Source of the DNA: Siderastrea siderea | Lineage: Eukaryota > Cnidaria > Anthozoa > Scleractinia > Rhizangiidae | Length of the DNA: 64,000 nucleotides | Assembly: GCA_964030785.1 (NCBI GenBank) | Contig: OZ034969.1 | Coordinates: 48,867,701-48,931,700 of the forward strand | Direction: 5' to 3' | Shown: positions 1-13,700 of the stretch, piece after piece | How positions within the stretch are numbered: position 1 is the stretch's first letter | How the letters are laid out: each line of letters opens with the position of its first letter | Translations under genes and position numbers: made by a program | The notes under the pieces: model-generated | What the model was told of the DNA's origin: nothing | Databases searched by the model: none | What the model saw: the letters and a program-made list of their open reading frames with translations, nothing else

Positions 1-136
1 CAACTGAAAGTTATTAAATAAAACAATTAGAAATTTTTAGTGAGAAGGAGAACAAACTCAGGACAACTTATAAAAAATAATGCAGACACATGAAAAATAA
101 AAATTTCTCAAATTTTTTTGTTAATGAACTTTGTAC

Positions 137-245
137 CTCTTTGTTTGAGCTGACACAATTTTCAGGAGAAAGTTGCCGTCCATCTACAGTTGGCAGTTTA
201 ATGTCAGGAACAATGGTTATTGAAGCAGGATTCATGCATGCGAAC
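137..245 (-). CDS. nup210: nup210 exon 22 (last exon in the window)
   Basis: Encodes FACMNPASITIVPDIKLPTV and then PENCVSSNKE. It is the ..C..P..I.L.P segment that ends repeat region 1. The next exon lies beyond the left edge. Confidence 0.92.
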
Positions 246-1757
246 CTACAAATGATAACACCAACAATATTAACAACGAGGTAGAATTGACAACAACTGC
301 AGTGGTCACCAATCCCCATTGTACTGTTACTGAGTTAAGCTGCCATTTTCAATTCCAGATGTAAAGGATACTGTAGCAGTTTAACAACTGCAGTTTGTTC
401 AAAAGAGCCCGGCTGATGGCTCTGACTGCAGTCCCTTTTTAAGTCACGAATAGATGCCAAAATGAATGACTCACTGCAGTTGGAAGATTTCTCACTCACT
501 CACAATGTTGTAACCTTGAGATAAAATTTGTATTAAACTACTGCATGCAAAACATGGGCTCACTTCTAATGGAAGACTTGTCCTTCACACATGCATTTGC
601 ATCCCACACTCAAAAAGTAAGTCATTTTAGTTTATTTTATTTTATTTTATTAAGCTTTGCCAAGTTAATAAATGACACTACAAATTCAGAAAACACAAAA
701 GCGAAATGCAGGGGGCCCACTATAACGGTAGCCAATTACAGCAGCCCCTTGGATTAAGAAGAAGCCCTATGGAACACTCAACAGTTTAAACAGTGAAAGA
801 CAACGAGTCAAAGCAAAGAGGTATCTGCATAGGTAACTCAAGTTCTTGACATTCTAGGAAATGCTCAAGCATTTCTGTGAATCCACTTCCAAATCCACTT
901 CCCTCAAGCAGCCCTGTGGTTTCTCATTAGAAATATAGATCATAGGTTAAGTTACATCTTACCTAATTTTTGCAAAGGAGCTTGCTGGGTAAGGGTTCTT
1001 TGCTGATGGCCTGTTTCCAATTTTCACAGTCAAGACCTTTACAGAAAATCAATTTAAGATAAAATGTTTTCAACCCAAAAGTGATTTGAAATTTTGATAT
1101 AATTGTGTTTTATTCAGAGTAACAAAGCGGTCCTGTGGGACCCTTGTACCACCAAGGCGAGTGGGCTCCCTGGATAAATATTATTATTATTATAGTTATT
1201 ATTATTATTATTATTCCAGGATCTGGTATCCAAAAAATTGTGGCCTCTAGAATATGGAATTTGCTTTGGAGTCTGGATCCAGACTGTGGTCCAAATCCAG
1301 AAACCAGAGGCTCAAATCTGGAATCTACATGTAAATTACTACAACCCGTATCTGGACTATAAGAGCGTTTTTGGAGTCATGCAAGAATCTTAAAATCCAA
1401 GTCCCTGTCGCAACCAATAACCTTACGTGGAGCAATTATATAATTATTATTTGAATGTCTAAATGACTGGGTTCTAACATTTTTCTCTAAAGTTTTTTTT
1501 TTGCTCTTAACGCTTTAAACCCTGAGATGAAAATGCATATTCTCGTTACTATTCTCCTTACATTTCGTATGGAACTGGTAAGGAGAATTTGTTAAAGGCA
1601 TCTTACCCTTGGTGAACACTCTTTTTATTCTCATCACTTGAATGACTTGTTTGCACAAGTAGTGATGATGTAAATAGCAATTTCATTTTCATCACTGTTA
1701 GGGCTTAAAGGGTTAGTATATGTAATCGCATGAGGCCGAGTAGAATTAAGGATAAAT

Positions 1758-1792
<35 letters not shown>

Positions 1793-4700
1793 GCGACTCG
1801 GGCAATTTGTGAAAACTTTGAAAATACAAGTGAAATTTATCCTTAATTCTACGAGGACTCAATGCGATTACTTGTTTATAACACAGAGGACAAAATTTTC
1901 GGAAAACTTTCCACGCACGTTGAAACACAATCAGCCGGCCCTCAGAATAAAAGTACCCGCTCGTAAACAATTCACCACTCAAGCAGTTTAACTGTTGGTC
2001 AGCGCGCAGAACAAGAAAGACTGACAATTATGTACATCTTAAGAGATAAATACAATTCTAGTTCATTGAAAAACACACTTAAAAACACTTAAAACACTTA
2101 AATCTCAGACTAAGTTAATTTTATTCACCTGAGTTGCGAAGCTTCCTCTCGGTGGAAAAATTATCGACCACATCGGTCCAAAGTTTTCAGTAGTTTTAAA
2201 ACAAATAACCATTTGCTGTTTCCCGTAACACATATAGATTCACCTTTTGGAATTTCTCTTCAAGCTTACACCTGATTTCCATACCATTTTTACCAACTAA
2301 CCCGGTTAAAAGTCAAACTTAAAAGCGATCCTTGTGTTGAACAACTCAAAATCCGTTTTTCGTTTCAAGACGCCTACAAAATGCAAATGGCGCGCTCTCG
2401 CGCTCAGCCAATCAAATGCGAGTAATTTTGGCGCTTGGCCAATCAGGAGTCAGTAATTTTGCCCTCGTCCGAGAGAAAATTAAGAAAAAATGCCCTCTGT
2501 CTCAACCAATCAGCATTCAGTAATTTTGCCCTCTATGTTATAAAGCAATTTAAACCAAAAGAAATCATGTCTTTGTTGCATACATGTTTGTTTTTATTTG
2601 TAGTACAAAAATGCAGCATGTAGCGTTAAAAGAACTATTACAAAGTGTTATCTTACCTGCTCGCCTTGTTTTTGACAAATAACATTGAAATAGTGATATG
2701 ATCCACTGTGGTCAACTGAAAGAAAGGGCGCTGGTTTTAAATTCACACGGAAACAACGACAACAATTACAATCAACAACAGTTACTACCATAAGAAAGAT
2801 GGAATATTCAGTTTGTCCAGAGGATGTGATTAAGAAAACATCTGAGTCCCTGACAGGAATCAAATCCATGACAACCCGTACACTGGTTGTGCACTGCTTA
2901 AATGAGCTACTGCGAGCGAGCGAGCAAGGTCATATTAACTATGTACATTGTCACTGAGCAATAAATACATGTATTAATGGTACCAAGACACACTTACCAA
3001 GATAATCTGCAGTGGGATAGTAGCCAACAGTCACTTGTTCAGCTTTTTCTGGATCTGGAATTACTGTTTCAAGATGGAAAGAATTTATAACATGTTCATT
3101 ACTTATTGACAAAAGACATTTTTAGGGCTCGTAAAAACTAGAAAATTTTCCTTTTACCTTTTTTAAAAGGAACTTTTATCAGCTTTGACTGAGGTAAGCT
3201 GATCTTTTTGCACAAAAGAACACTTTTTTAAAGTTTGGCTAGCACATTTAAAAGTTCGTCCTACATGAGCTTCAATTTTTGCAACAGATCAGGACAAAGA
3301 CTGACAGACCGATAACTGCACATGGCCACCGTGCAACACTTCTGGTTCAGCTTGGGGAGTTCTTGTACAAGACTGAGGAGAATAAAAGGTAGCTGAATTC
3401 ACCGGCTAGACAGAGTCAATTGTGCACATAATTATCACATCCTATATAATGAAACAATTTGTGCTCACCATCTTCATAGTAGCCTGATGTATCAACAATC
3501 CATGGAAGTGGTCCACCTTCCAACATGAGATTCTTTGCAGAACACAAGGAAACTACACCAATGTCAACTGGGTCAAGAACCTGGATTCCAAAGAGAAAAA
3601 TTCATTTGTAGTATGTATTGATTTGGTTACCATGAAATTAAACAAATTCTAAACTATTGTAGTTCACCATTCTCAGACCTGCAGCACAGCAAAGTCATTC
3701 AAGAATGATGAGAAATCTTATGGTGGTTAGTTTCTTTTGCCTGGCATACAGTGAACCAGCTGCTTCTATTTGCAACAGGAGGTATGCAACAGTAGGTAAA
3801 CTACAACCCTGGACAAACTCTTGAGACAGATCCGCCTGTATTCCAATATCAACGCCACAACTGGAGACCACAAGAGATGTACAAATTGCCCCCCTCTCCA
3901 TCCCCACACAATGTTGTTTTTGGCCATGATGCTTGCCTATACAAATCCTGTTGTCTTCAAAACAACATTGAAAGAGGGAAGGGGGGAGGACAGATACTTA
4001 TTCAGTAGTGTATCAGTATGAGATTTTATTAAAGACAATAGAAAAATACCGGCGGGTTTTCAATTTGTCTCAAGGAGTTTTGTCCGGGGTTGTAGCTATA
4101 CTAAGTTAAAAATCTAACATCTTACAGCCGTGACAAAATGTTCTGCCAGCTGACAATTTTGCTGTCTACAGGCAATCATTAATTTTGCCGTTTGCTTCAC
4201 AGTGGAGGAATCTCCTTGGAGTTGCTGCCTACTTCTTTTGCCATGCACTCATTTTGACAGGGCTGTACTTAAAATAAAACTTAAACAGAAAACACGCTCT
4301 ACAGGGATGCCTTTGGTGCAAAATAAAACAAATTATTATTAGGCTTGCTTGCTTCCTGCTTCTAGGAAGGTGAAGTTTTCAAAGACACAGTCAACTTTTT
4401 TCTCTTCTACTGTGTTACTGGGATTCCACTTTAATTTGTTAAAAATTTGATATTGGCAAAGGTGACTTTTAAGTTTCATAGTTTGCACATGAATATGGAC
4501 TTCAACAATACAGTCATGTTTGTATTTGTTATTAAAACCATAGTTCACAGCACTAGGATGTCAGTGCATTATGTTTGTCCACACATTGCAATTGTGCAAC
4601 CACTACAGCTGGGAGTTTGTTGAACAGTGGATGTGAAGTTACATTATTTTAAATCATAGCTGAATATTTATTCGACCAGGAACTGATGGTTGTTAGCTCT

Positions 4701-7700
4701 GGTATGTAAAAACAACACGGTCAATGTGCTTTGAAAATTGCTTCTTTAATTCAATATAACCATGACTTACCTTGAGAGGAAGATAAGATCCAACAGTCGC
4801 AGCAGCTTTAAGAATGATGTCACCGTATTCATATGAGACAGTCAGTGTCGTGAAGCCAGGGCGGAGGGCAATAAGTTTCACTGTCATGCAACTACCAGCA
4901 GTTATCTCATAATCACCTGAAAAATAACACATTTAACAATTTCATGTAAGGTCAGATCAAGCACTATTCTCAATGTGATAATTATTCGCAATGTGATAAT
5001 TATGCTCATTGCCTGGTTTGTGTGCCTTAGTACAGAGTTGCACAGGACACTTAACTTCATATTGCCTGTCCCATCACAGGAGTACAAAATAATGAAAGTC
5101 AGCCAGCAAAATAGTGGGGAAAACTTTGTGACAGACTAAGCATCCCCGCCAGGGGAGAAGTAGCAATACTTCTCTACAAAAGATACATGATATATGGCCT
5201 CCTTCACACTTGTCAAATGCTCTAACCACTGAAACCTGTGGCACCACAATTATTAGCGGAGCCTGCGGGCAAAGCCCTCCAGCGGAGCTCCATTGCTAAG
5301 GAAATATGGTAACCTATCAATCCGAGAAATTTTGGTTGTGACGTAATAGTCACGTGACCGTCCGTCCATACGTCCGTACATCCGTACATCCATACGTCCG
5401 TCCGTCCGCACAGACTCTGTGGGAGGGGGAGGGGAGTCCCGAGACAACCCGACGGGGCTAGAGAATGCCATCTTTTCTTGGCGGGAAATCGTGTGGTGCT
5501 TTTGGGCAACCGGCATTTTTCTTGGCGGGAAATCGCATGACCATCGTCGCTTTTGAAAAAGAGGTTTCTTTAAAAGCTTAAGCTTCCTTAGCATTTAACG
5601 ATTGCTTGAGAGTACTGAAGTTTTATACTTGACAAAAAAAACATCTAATATCTATAAATGGAAAGAAAAAGTTCAATGGTAGAAGGCGAAAAGTTCAAGT
5701 TACGAAAGCTGCATTCAAAGGACTTCATCGCTTTGTTTTCTTCACGGCGGAGAGTTTGCCCTGTTCTGAACCACAACCGCGTAAGTGAAGTTTTTAAAGG
5801 GTCTAAGGTACATGATTTCGAGTATTACGATGAAAGAAATTACGTTTTGAAATGGAAATTTGATTTATGCCATTAGAAATGTGTTATTTACTTTTGACTT
5901 TAAAAAATTATTAGAAAACGCGCTCAGATTTATGACAGATTCTTGAATATTTTGCCATGCTCAGCCGATTTCACTCGCATGGACCTTCACTGGCGAAAAA
6001 GGTAGTACGCATGCGCTGCGCAAAAAATCACGTGTCAGGTTTCCAGCGATGTCATTGGTTCAGAAGCGAAAATGCCCGCGAGAAAAGAATTAGAAAAAGG
6101 AGTGATGGCTGCCGTGTTATGGCGATAGCCAGATGGCTTTTTTTCACGTCTGCGAGAAATCGAAACTAGATTTGTCCTCGTTATTAAGTGGATCATATTC
6201 TGTAGGCAATTTAGCATCCTGGGACAGTTCAACAAATGCTGCCAGTAGGTTTATTTTTCTGCAGTCAACGTCGGAAGATGCTGCCTCGCGAGGAAAAATG
6301 GCACAGAAAAGGTCAGTGATTTGAACGTTTTTGCTTGGTGTAAGTTTCATGCCACCCGGTCCAAAAAGAAATTATAAAAGGGTAAAAAGTCGATTTCTGG
6401 GCTTTCTGTAGATATATGACTTGGCTTGGACCGGGTGGCAGGGAAGTGATAATTTCCTGATACGTGTAGACTGTTTTGGGTGAGTAATTCGTACCATGTC
6501 GAATATCATGGATGTTGTTCAGATAGTATCTTTTTCCGGTATTTTAATACAAGTTATGACTACGAAATGTAAGCTTACTTTCTTTACTCGTTTATGTAGA
6601 TTAAGCCTATGCATGACTTTCTGTAAGCATGGTTTGCAGATTTACAATATTTTATTTGCCTTTTGTAATTTCCACAATCCCTTTTTGTATCATTTCATGC
6701 TGATAAAAAATGTGTAGGTTGACAATAAATTTTCAACGTGTGGATTATTTTAATGTGTCTTAAGGTTTTTCACCCTCTGTAATAAAGATGTTTGTTGTTT
6801 ATATGACGAGCAAGAACCAGATGGAAACATTTAAGCATTGAAGTGTAAATTTTTGAAAATTACACATTTTTAGCAAGTAGATTTTTCACTCTTTGTTATA
6901 AACATTGCTTGATGAGCAAGAACCTTTTGGGGTATTTCTAGTTTTATATTTAATTTTTTTTTTGATTTTGTTTTTAGTTGTCAGTCAATTATTTATCTGT
7001 TGCTGTAGTGTACCCCAAGGGAATATATTTATTTTCATTCTGAAACATTTTTGTACCCCCATCCCTTTTTTGCTTGGGGCACCTCCCCTGTAAGCTCATC
7101 TGGATATGCAATTGCTAACTCTGATCTGTTTTTAGTACATAGAAATATACTGTTCTTACAGTTATTATAGTCATGGACAAAAATTACAGTATTATTGGCC
7201 CAAAATTGGCAGTCATGAGAGTCACTAATACTAGGAAAATGATGCTTGTCATAGACACAGGCACATTGGGAATCAAACTTGATTTAAATTTTCGTAAAAA
7301 TAATTTTCATAACCCCTGCTTTACCTTTAGGTGTTGTCTTTGCCCCAGAAATGCTGGATGCAGGGTAGTTTCTGTTAAATGTGCACTTTTTAGCCCAGGA
7401 TCATCAACTTTTTTTTTAGTGTTAACATAATCCCTGTCCAAAATGATAGTGGTACTAAATGCTTTCAAAATGTAACATGTTTCAGATCTTACCACCTTAC
7501 ACCCTCCTTTGATAATCAGAATAAAAAAAATGCTTACTTGCCTTTGTTTTCAAGTGTTGTCATTTGCACAAAGGTTGGATCCAAGAGGTGCTTGTTGATT
7601 AATTTCAAAACTGATTTAATGTCAACATTTGTATCATACGCTTGTTTTTTTTTTTCAGACCAAGATGAAAAAGTTTTCATGGAAGACTGAGCAAAAAAAA

Positions 7701-10700
7701 TGGAAACACGCATTGGCAACAGGACATTATTCATGTTCCATGGTGATGAATGTACCTGTGTAAAAGGACATTATATTGTGGAGAGAATGTAAATAAACAT
7801 GCTCTTTGCAGCAGCACTTCATATCTTGTATCTTCTCACCTCTTTGTTGTTGTTGTTGTTATTGGGGGAGGGGGTTACTCCTTTAGTGCAAGATTGTCAA
7901 GACCACTGTAATTCAGATATAAGTTAATTATAATGGGTTCTTGATGCTGGCAAGCTGTTGTTGGGGTGTTCACCCACATACCAACAAGTGTATTTAACCC
8001 TTTAAGCACAAAGCCCCCATGAAATTGAAATTTCTCTCTACATGATCACTACTTGTTTGAATATGCAAGTGACAAGAATATAAAGGAACTGATCACTGAG
8101 GATAGGATGTCTTGATATTTAGACAAATTCTCCTTACTAGTTTCATAAGAAATGTACGGAGATCAGTATTGAGAACATGCATTTTTATATCAGGGCTTAA
8201 AGGGTTAATGAAAAGTTTGCAAACTTTAGTTCTTTAGTGAAGACACTTATAATGGAATCAAATAATGATTGGAACTCATTTACTTCTTTTAGGATTTTGC
8301 TCAATTAAATGTTTTCCAATGCACCCAAGATTGTTTATTGAAATATATGTAATGTCAGCTGTTTCGGTGTGATTGTTCAGTTTTAAACTCACTAGGTGAA
8401 ATAATAGACCAGCTTACTCTACAGCTGAATTATTTGGGCCTGTTATTGTATGGCTGGTAATACAGTTCAAAAATTTATACCACACTCTGAAAGCGAGACC
8501 TTTCTGTTAAACAGTCTTCACCATTGCATGAGCCTTTAGGTCAGTGTAATTACTGTAGGTCAGCAACAAAACAGTTGGACATTTATCACATCCCTGGAAA
8601 CCAGTTTATATGCAATAATTATGAAAGAACTTTCAAAGTAGCACAAAAAGTGTACTGGACTGGCAAGTCGACTACAACTGTAGGAGCAACAAAACAGTTG
8701 GACATTTCTCACATCCCTTCAAAAATCTAAATAATTGAATAATTCAAATCTTTTCTATTATGCTCAAAGCTCTTTGGGACTCTGTGCTATCTACTACTGA
8801 AGACAACTCCAAATTGATGTTCACAATTCTTGGTAAGGCCTTGGTGGCCTGTAGTTTTTAGTGATCTATAACTAATTTTCAATCAAGTAGTTGCATTTAC
8901 TAGTAAGTGCAAAATACTGAATATTTAATTTGCCTTCTAACAACCAATAAGAATCGAAGTAGAATGGTGTAGTTTCTTTAGGCATTTTTAAAAGTTTTTT
9001 GACCATCCCAAAAAGGGTTGCCCTTGAGTAGAACAAGATCACAATGAGAACAAACAACTTTTGTTGGAGTGTGAGAATCTAAAACATTCAATTACTTCTT
9101 TCATAGTTAATAAAAGAATCTGGTTATGAAGCTCAGCAAAGTCCTTTGTTTTAAGTTTTTGTTACCGTCTTTAGCCTTGACGGTGCACAAACAACAATAG
9201 GTTTTGAATTTTGCATGAGCAACGAACCAATAAAAATATCGATCGTAAAACAAAAGATTGCGCACTTTCGTAGAACTTTCAACATAAATTGCAGCACCTT
9301 TGTTACGGCCTTTGAAACTTGCAAGGTTTCATAACCAGTCCCTCGAGTAACTATGCTTCTTTGTGTAATTTTGTTTATGCATTTATAAGCTTAATATTTT
9401 TTCTAGTGGTACAAAATGCAGGTACTAACTCCACACCAAAGTAATGCACTTACTTTATTAAGGAGGATACTCTATAATTTGAAAACTGGTACAACGCTTA
9501 AAAAATTTTGTAACGGTTGACGTCAGGCACGATATTATTCTGCAATACAAAACACTTCCTAACAACATGCTATTTTTTAACTTACGTTCACACCGATTAA
9601 AAATGGCATTACATTTTCCTAGACCTGTTTCCCCGACTGCTGCAGGCTTTCTCAAAACGTAAGTTACAGGTGGTGACCACGAAAACAAATCGTCCTGTCC
9701 ATCCACAACCGACCTCGTCTAAGACTTATAACCCTTACGCTGTTCTCGTTCCTTTTACTTCTGTGTTTCTTCTCGAGCTAACAGTCAACACTTGCCGAAA
9801 GAAAGAAAGACCTGCAACAACTTTGGTGGCCATCTTGAATTTAAGAGCTCGATCACGTGGTCACGCGTCGACCAATCAGACATTTTTCGCCAGTGAAGCA
9901 TGGACCGACCTACGATTTTGGAAGTGTAACGCGAATTGCACTTAAGTATAAACTTATGGGTTTTCGAAAAAACGTTTTTCAAAAATGATTTCTCTGTCCA
10001 TTATTTTGTGATTGTTTATTCGTAACAGTAGACCAAAGCACAACTGCACAAGCTTTGCTTTCAATTTTGACTGTCCGGTCCATCTCTTTGTGCAACTGTC
10101 GATTTTCTTGTCCTAGAAGTTTTCAATAGTAATAATCTTTTAAGCGAAGCAGTCGTCGGTTTAAAGCTATTTTATCCCAAAAGCTTCCGAAAACAGTTTT
10201 GTGCGTTCCTTAAAGCGCCTAACTTTATATAGGCTCACTTCGCATCCGCAAAACTTATGCCGGCATAATAACAATTTAATTAAAGCGTGTTTGGCATTTC
10301 TTTGTTTTGAATCTTGATGGTCTCTAGTTAGAGAACGAAATATAACAGTTATTTGAAAAACTATAAGTGAAGCAGTTGTCGGTTTAAACCTGTTATGCCC
10401 GAAAAGCTTCCAAAAACAGTTCGGTGCATTTTTTAAAGCGCTCGAATTTCAGACAATTTGCAGCCACAAAACTTACGCAACAGAGTTAAGAATGTTTGGA
10501 TGGTGTTTGTTCGTTTGTTTTCAATCTCGATGGTCTCAAGTTCGAGAACGAAATATAAGGGTTACTTAAGTAACTATAAGTGAAGCAGTTTTGAGTTTAA
10601 AGCTATTTTATCCAGTAAGTAATGTGTGTTCCTCAAAGTGCTTGAATTTTTTCGGGGCTGCTAAAACCTATGCGACATTTCTTTGATATTAATTAAAGTT

Positions 10701-13700
10701 TATTACAAGTGCTTCGAAGCTCCCCAGATCCTTTATTTCGGGTAATCCCAGTAAAATGCCGGTGAAATGTCAGTATAAATTTTTGACCAGACTAATATTT
10801 TTATTTAGTGGCAGTTCATGTTATTTGTTAACATCCGAACGCGATGAAGATAACCCATTTAAACAGTCCAATAAATTTTATTTTGTTTTTGTAAATGAGC
10901 GCCGTTTCAAGTTCATTCAAGCGAACAGCCAATAAACCTTGAGGAGATTTGACAAGCCTTGACAGTTAATGACAGGATGTGGAAACATTGCAAACACCAA
11001 GCCAGACGGCTCGTGAGTAAAATAATCAAGCTGTGCTCAGCCTCTAGAACGACCTTTCGAGCTTGCTTTTACAGAACAGATCCCCAAAATATTGGAGGAC
11101 AATTTGGAACACTTTCAGGCTTTTTGAGAAACACATTTCAAAAGCGAACGAGCCAAAAAAAGCCCCGAAATATATTTCAGACCGAAAAGTTTCAGGACTA
11201 TTTTTGAAACGAACACCAGTTTATTCCTTCCCGGCTCCGCTTTTAGGCTTGGCTAAATCTATATATTATGTTGACTTACATGTAATAAGTGCTGAACAGA
11301 ATTGACTTCGTCCTTTGACATGGCTAAATGCAAGATAATGATACCTGGAGGTCCTCTGCATAGTCTAAACAATGCAGAGTGGGTCCTCACAGTTTTGCAG
11401 TAGCCCCCATTGCTTTACAGCTCTCCTGCGGGTGACAGATCATGTGCAAGTTGTGCCTTTGGAGAGACTGCTACAACCCTGTCCCCTCTACAGGTATGTA
11501 CATGTATGCTAAGGTTTGGTAAGTATTCAGTTCTATTTACTAATGTAGCACCCTTATATTTCAGGCACCTTCTTCAAACTCCTATTAGGGCCAATTTAGA
11601 CAGTGTGCCTTTTGCTTCAAACTGTTGCATGCGACTTTTATAGTGGGCCCCACTCATGTCATGAAAAAATCATAAACAACCTACATCATTTACACATTCC
11701 AATGTCGACAATAATTGTCATAAGATTTTAAAACACGTTTCAAAATTCTACCGCATTTTTTAGTTGTACAAGACAATCATGAGCAAGTTGTAGTTTTGAT
11801 TTCATGGAACATTAACTAGCCTTCTAGGCTATTCCTCAGCATGTCGCTTACAACAAGGTTGTACCATCAAAACCTGCCCTAATGGAGACGAGCATAAATG
11901 ATAAGTTTGCGTAATAACAAAGAGGTTAGTATGTTCCTGCTGCCTTCCAGCTACCTCAAATCTCTTGCTATATCTCGAGCAGAAAACCATTTTCCTGAAC
12001 TCCTTTCTTTCCAGAAGAGTTTTCATTTTCACATGAATGTTTCAGACAGCAGGACACTGCTGTACTAAATTTTATCACTATCATGCACTAGCTCTCTGCT
12101 TACCATTGTCTTCCACTAGCTTGAAGATTGACGGGTCTGAGAAAGTGTACGTCACAGGCAGAGATCGGCAGTCAGTAAAGACATGGAATTCTTGGCACTC
12201 TAAAAAAAGTAAAAATAAATTCTATTTAAAGGAGATGCAACTTAACTTATTTTAAGCATCAGTTTTATGCAAATGGCATGACTTCTTCCTTAAATTTGCA
12301 AGATCTTAGAGCATCCTCAGCTGAGGATCACATTAGATCCTACAGAGGTCTTTTCAGGTCTTGCAGGGACTTTTATCGATGCTCCCCACAGACAGACTAC
12401 ACTACTGATATTACTGACTCTGGAACATGTTAGTTACCTGTGTAAATACAAGAAGCCACAGCCAGAGGAAGTGAGAGAGTCATGTCAACTTGGGCTTCAA
12501 CAACTGAAGGAATGAACTCCATCTTTTTTGGCTGAAGAACATAAACCTGGAAAAAATAATCTTAACCCTCTAAGTCACAAAAGTGACAAGCATCTAACTT
12601 CTCAACTCACAAAATCACTGCTTGATCAAACACAGAAGTCGTGAGATCAGAATAAATGATAACTAAAGACAAAATGTATTGATGTTTATTCAAACTCTCC
12701 CAACTACTATCAAAGGAAATGTAGGAGAATGCTGAGGAGAACAAGAACATTGATATTGGGGCTTAAAGGGTTAAAGATAAATAATCAATGGCATCCATTT
12801 TATTTCATTTACTACATGGGTACCATGATCAGAAATTAAAATATTTGGAGGACACTTGTGAGCCAAGGGCAGCAAACAGAGATTGAAAGTTTCTGTTTCG
12901 ATGTCCTTTAATGCCAACAAGACAATAAAACAGAGCCATAACACACAAACAGAAGAGTTTTCCAGCCTTTGATGAAAGATGAAAAACAAGGCAACAATGG
13001 GAAGATTCAAATTAATTATGATTGGCCTCTAAGGCTAATGACCATTCCCTACACACTTGGTGGAGGGGGGGGGGGGGGAGGCAGGGAAAAAAGTTTGAAC
13101 TAGAGGATTGGATTGGTGTATTAATGTGATAGGTGTGTTTGAATAAATATCACACAGGGCATTGTTCCATAACGAGTTCATGGAGAAAAGAACAGGAGGT
13201 TCCTGTGTTTGAAAGTTGTTTACATCTGTAAGTACATGTATACTAATATTTGTGCCTAGATGTTCTTCTGGCATGTATTGATTATACAAACAATTGAGAA
13301 ACCTTTTCACTGAAAGTCCATCATTGATAGAGAACAACATGTAGGAAACAGGAAGATGCCTAGCTGGGGCACTGGTCTTGTTTTTAATTTATTTAATGAA
13401 AAAAAGAGAAAGTAGGTGAAAAACCAGAGAACACATGGGTTAGACTCACCTCTGAGGTGTCAAAATTTGCAGGATTCTTCATGTCTGCAGCACGAACCTG
13501 GGTGTGTCCAATTGCACTGGTTGTCATGACAATTCCCTTGGTGCTTACTGTAGCAACAGAGGTGTTAGATGACGTCCAAATGTACATACCGCTACCACCT
13601 GATGGCTGTAAAGAACAGTGGACAAGAACCAATCACACTTCAGAACAGAGAAATATCTTGTGGAAAGGTTGCATAACACTATGATATAATTATATTGTTT

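Larger units (their letters stand above)
4917..12103 (-). other. nup210: nup210 intron 16 (7.2 kb) without a gene
   Basis: Contains the CCGT repeat, a short inverted repeat, family A copy 2, a 35-bp duplication and a satellite-like array. The ORFs present are short and show no domain. I see no coding signal on either strand. Confidence 0.7.

Noticed and set aside
11421..11493. Exon-like 73-nt segment on the plus strand with acceptor CTTTACAG and donor GTATGT
   Set aside because: It has good splice borders but no frame matches a known protein, and no neighbouring plus-strand exon was found. Probably chance or a repeat-borne splice pair.
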